Under the pieces are notes generated by a model that had not been told where the DNA came from, searched no databases, and was given only the letters and a program-made list of their open reading frames with translations. Below, piece after piece: positions 61,851 through 64,000 of a stretch of DNA of 64,000 nt. A program made the position numbers and the translations under genes. Each line of letters opens with the position of its first letter. Position 1 is the first letter of the stretch. The stretch is from Lentzea waywayandensis (GTDB taxonomy: Bacteria; Actinomycetota; Actinomycetes; Mycobacteriales; Pseudonocardiaceae), in the NCBI RefSeq assembly GCF_900115955.1, contig NZ_FOYL01000004.1, forward strand, positions 248,001 to 312,000, read 5' to 3'.

Positions 61851-62557
61851 CCCTTCGGGTGCAGGATGTCGCGGGCCTGCTCGGCCGCGCGGACGATGCT
61901 CTCGCTGACGAAGTCCAGGAACCGCGCGATGTTCTCCAGCCGGGTGGAGGCCGGGGTGCCGGAGCCGAGGACGCCGGACCCCTGCCGCGCGGCCTCGGCG
62001 AGCTTCGTCGTGCCGGCGGCACTCGCGATCATCGACTGGTACCAGATGTCGCCTTCGTCGACGACGTACCGCTCGCGGCGGCGTTCGTCCCGCTCGCGCC
62101 CGATCAGGCCCTGACTTTCCAGGAAGGACATGGCCTTCGAGACCGACGCCGGACTGACCTGAAGGTGTCCCACCAGTTCTGACGCGGTCAGGCTGCCGGA
62201 GTCGGTCGCGTAGAGGCTCGCCAGCGCCCTCGCCGGCATCTTCGACAGGCCCTGTCCCATGAAGATGCCCGCGAACAACTCCTCGAACTCCCGCACCGCC
62301 TCCAGGTCACGTCCGTCCGCGCGCTCGACGACCTGCCTGCGCGGCGCGGCCTGCTTGCGCCGTTGCGCACGGCGTTCCGTTGCGAGGTGGGCGATGTCCG
62401 CCTTGTACCCGGCCGGACCTCCGTTGCGCATCACCTCGCGCGTGATCGTCGAGGTGGGCCGGTCGAGATTCCTCGCGATCTCCGCGTAGGCGAGGCCGTC
62501 GGACAGGCCGATGGCGATCTGACGGCGTTCCTGCTGGGTGAGTCGACCTCCTGGCAT
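61847..62557 (-). CDS. Two-HTH regulator: IS30-like N-terminal HTH plus MarR/GbsR-like domain
   Basis: 236 residues. Residues 1-55 are a resolvase/IS30-type HTH (GRLTQQERRQIAIGLSDGLA, YAEIARNLDRPTSTITREV). Residues 100-200 are a MarR/GbsR-like winged helix (LTASELVGHLQVSPASVSKA, MSFLESQGLIGRERDERRRE). Its 3' end overlaps the thiolase gene by 4 bp. TATGGT lies 6 nt before its ATG. The shared gap with the divergent DUF4097 gene carries several GCAAC/GTTGC palindromes, the likely operators. Confidence 0.85.
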   Translation of the reverse strand: MPGGRLTQQERRQIAIGLSDGLAYAEIARNLDRPTSTITREVMRNGGPAGYKADIAHLATERRAQRRKQAAPRRQVVERADGRDLEAVREFEELFAGIFMGQGLSKMPARALASLYATDSGSLTASELVGHLQVSPASVSKAMSFLESQGLIGRERDERRRERYVVDEGDIWYQSMIASAAGTTKLAEAARQGSGVLGSGTPASTRLENIARFLDFVSESIVRAAEQARDILHPKG

Positions 62558-62563
62558 GCCCAG

Positions 62564-62569
62564 ACCATA
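62564..62569 (-). promoter_or_regulatory. -10 element of the two-HTH regulator gene (leaderless)
   Basis: On the minus strand TATGGT is followed by 6 nt and ATG 62557. Confidence 0.5.
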
Positions 62570-62588
62570 GCTTTCACCTTCACCTCAT

Positions 62589-62705
62589 TGCAACAGTCGT
62601 TGCATTAGATCTACATCCCGTTGCAACGATCTTGTGGCTTTGAGCTGCGTAAACGCACTTCCATCGCAACGAACTTGTTGCCCATATCTGGAAACGCAAC
62701 GTAGC
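62589..62705. promoter_or_regulatory. Cluster of GCAAC/GTTGC operators
   Basis: TGCAACAGTCGTTGCA (62589-62604), CGTTGCAACG (62619-62628), GCAACGAACTTGTTGC (62666-62681) and a half-site GCAAC (62696-62700). They cover the space between the regulator promoter and the DUF4097 promoter (possible -35 TTGCCC at 62678-62683, -10 TAGCTT at 62702-62707). Confidence 0.65.
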
Positions 62706-62744
62706 TTTTCGCTCATCAGAAACAACGAGCCACAGGAGCCCGAG

Positions 62745-63350
62745 ATGCAGACCTTCACCACCCCCGCCCCCATCGCCGCCATCCTCGACATCCCCGCCGG
62801 GCGCGTTCAGTTCATCGCCGCCGACCGCGCCGACACCGCCGTCGAGGTCCTCCCGGCCGACGCCGCGCAGAGCCGTGACGTGAAGGCCGCCGAGAAGATC
62901 AAGGTCGACTTCGCCGACGGCGTCCTGCGCATCACCGCCGAGGCGGGCAACAAGATCCTCGGCTCGTCCGGAGCCGTCGAGGTCACCGTCCAGCTGCCCG
63001 CCGGTTCGCGGGTCGAGGCCAAGGCGGCCAGCGCCGAGTTCCGCGGCGTCGGCCGGCTCGGTGACATCGCCTTCGAGGCGGCGCAGAGCGACATCAAGAT
63101 CGACGAGGCCGCGCACGTCCGCCTCGTGACGCAGGCCGGTGACGTCACGGTCGGCCGCCTCAACGGTTCCGCCGAGATCACCACCCAGAAGGGTGACATC
63201 AACGTCAGCGTCGCCGCCGGACTCTCGGCTTCCCTCGACGCCGGTACCTCGTACGGCCGCATCAACAACGCGCTGCGCAACGCCGACGCGCCGGACCTCA
63301 CGATCCGCGCCACCACGTCGTACGGCGACATCACCGCCCGCAGCCTCTGA
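62745..63350 (+). CDS. DUF4097 beta-strand repeat protein
   Basis: 201 residues from the ATG at 62745 with CAGGAG upstream. Repeated short beta strands (VQFIAADRADTAVEVLPADA, GDVTVGRLNGSAEITTQKGD, TTSYGDITARS) are the adhesin-like DUF4097 fold. No signal peptide is seen, so it is probably cytoplasmic. Actinobacterial members often sit with an HTH/MarR-like regulator and an ABC transporter. Here the partner downstream is an S9 peptidase. Function unknown. Confidence 0.88.
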   Translation: MQTFTTPAPIAAILDIPAGRVQFIAADRADTAVEVLPADAAQSRDVKAAEKIKVDFADGVLRITAEAGNKILGSSGAVEVTVQLPAGSRVEAKAASAEFRGVGRLGDIAFEAAQSDIKIDEAAHVRLVTQAGDVTVGRLNGSAEITTQKGDINVSVAAGLSASLDAGTSYGRINNALRNADAPDLTIRATTSYGDITARSL

Positions 63351-63383
63351 CCACACGCCACTGATCCACTGGGGAGAGAGACC

Positions 63384-64000
63384 ATGAGCACCACCGCCAA
63401 CTACCAAGCCGCAGAACAACTCCTCCGCCGCCCGGCCGCCCCCGGCGAACTGGTCGTCGGCGACAAGGTCCGTCCACAGTGGATCGAAGACGGCCGCCGC
63501 TTCTGGTACCAGCTCCGCGACGGCGCCGACCGCCAGTTCGTCGTGGTCGACCCGGAGGCGGGCACCCGCACCCCGGGCTTCGACCCGATGCCGTTCGTCG
63601 CGGCACCCGGCAACCCGCTGGAGGTCTCCTCCCCCGACGGCAAGGTCGCGGTCTCGCGGCGCGGCCACGACCTGTGGGCCCGCTCGGGTGAGCGCGAGTG
63701 GGCGCTGACTTCGGACGGCGTTCCGGGCCATGGCTACGGCTACGGCCCGGACTCCATGAGCTACGGCACGCTGATGCGCAAGTTCGGCCTCCCGCACATG
63801 CCACCGGCCCTGACCTGGGCGCCTGACTCGTCCAAGGTGCTCGCCCACCGCACCGACCAGCGCAACGTCCGCCAGACCCACCTGATCGAATCGCGCCCGG
63901 CCGGCGGCGGCGCACCCGTGACCCACACCCAGCACTACGCCTACCCCGGCGACGCGGACATGCCCCTCGCCGAACTGGTCGTGTTCGACGTGGACGCGGG
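63384..64000 (+). CDS. S9B (DPP IV-like) peptidase, N-terminal part
   Basis: Runs off the right edge with 205 codons present. The ATG at 63384 has GGGGAGAG upstream. ELVVGDKVRPQWIEDGRRFWYQ, then VSSPDGKVAVSRRGHDLWAR and LTWAPDSSKVLAHRTDQRNV are the propeller repeats of the DPP IV N-terminal domain. The catalytic domain lies outside the window. Probably co-transcribed with the DUF4097 gene. Confidence 0.85.
   Translation, partial: MSTTANYQAAEQLLRRPAAPGELVVGDKVRPQWIEDGRRFWYQLRDGADRQFVVVDPEAGTRTPGFDPMPFVAAPGNPLEVSSPDGKVAVSRRGHDLWARSGEREWALTSDGVPGHGYGYGPDSMSYGTLMRKFGLPHMPPALTWAPDSSKVLAHRTDQRNVRQTHLIESRPAGGGAPVTHTQHYAYPGDADMPLAELVVFDVDA

Overview
The window is a high-GC, gene-dense stretch of an actinobacterial chromosome, most likely from the Pseudonocardiales (Lentzea, Saccharothrix or Lechevalieria type). 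The evidence is gene content: ffs-dnaX-ybaB-recR, ask-asd, leuA, a SARP/AfsR-type regulator, DinB-fold mycothiol-dependent enzymes, ECF42 with a DGPF protein, and actinobacterial LexA boxes. Many starts are GTG, and many genes have a TANNNT hexamer 6-7 nt upstream of the start codon, the signature of leaderless transcripts. This is core chromosome; the only stretch that looks accessory is about 52.5-54.06 kb, beside a tRNA-Ser gene.

Layout. 0-5.6 kb: end of a PASTA penicillin-binding protein, a divergent FCD/GntR regulator and HAD hydrolase sharing a palindromic operator, YqeY, a metallophosphoesterase, tRNA-Pro with a strong terminator, an SMI1/KNR4 protein and small proteins. 5.6-11 kb: an S9 peptidase, a BtrH-like protein, and a redox group (Dps, Ohr, FMN reductase). 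11-18.2 kb: an esterase, then a long minus-strand run of two ADP-ribosylglycohydrolase-like proteins, an internally deleted methyltransferase, an FGGY kinase and two tandem MFS transporters. 18.2-26 kb: asd and ask with an internal beta-subunit start, a PIG-V-like membrane protein, nitroreductase, NUDIX hydrolase, two paralogous small membrane proteins, and leuA behind a leader-peptide attenuator. 26-37.6 kb: a secreted propeller-like protein, an MFS transporter, a discoidin/FN3/phosphatase protein, DUF4184, DedA, TetR and a five-gene oligopeptide ABC operon. 37.8-45.2 kb: the SARP regulator, a P-loop kinase, recR, ybaB, dnaX and the SRP RNA. 45.4-49 kb: a DinB-fold protein, ECF42 and a DGPF protein in one operon, then tRNA-Ser(GGA) and two GPP34 proteins. 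49-54.1 kb: a secreted nuclease, a LexA-box-controlled DinB-fold protein, small accessory genes and tRNA-Ser(CGA). 54.2-64 kb: tadA and its partner, an M20 hydrolase, prephenate dehydrogenase, two tandem anchored FN3-like proteins, a thiolase, and an HTH regulator divergent from DUF4097 and a truncated S9 peptidase gene.

The most unusual non-coding features are (i) two inverted copies of a roughly 370-bp intergenic element with nested perfect hairpins whose stems differ by compensated base pairs, at 23610-23980 and 42576-42949, and (ii) a duplicated module of one LexA box plus three DnaA-box-like 9-mers at 45230-45278 and 45401-45449. The first module copy overlaps the -35 region of the SRP RNA promoter; the second forms the 3' end of a DinB-fold gene. 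A third LexA box lies in the promoter of another DinB-fold gene at 51.6 kb, which suggests an SOS-linked thiol or DNA-damage response in this region.
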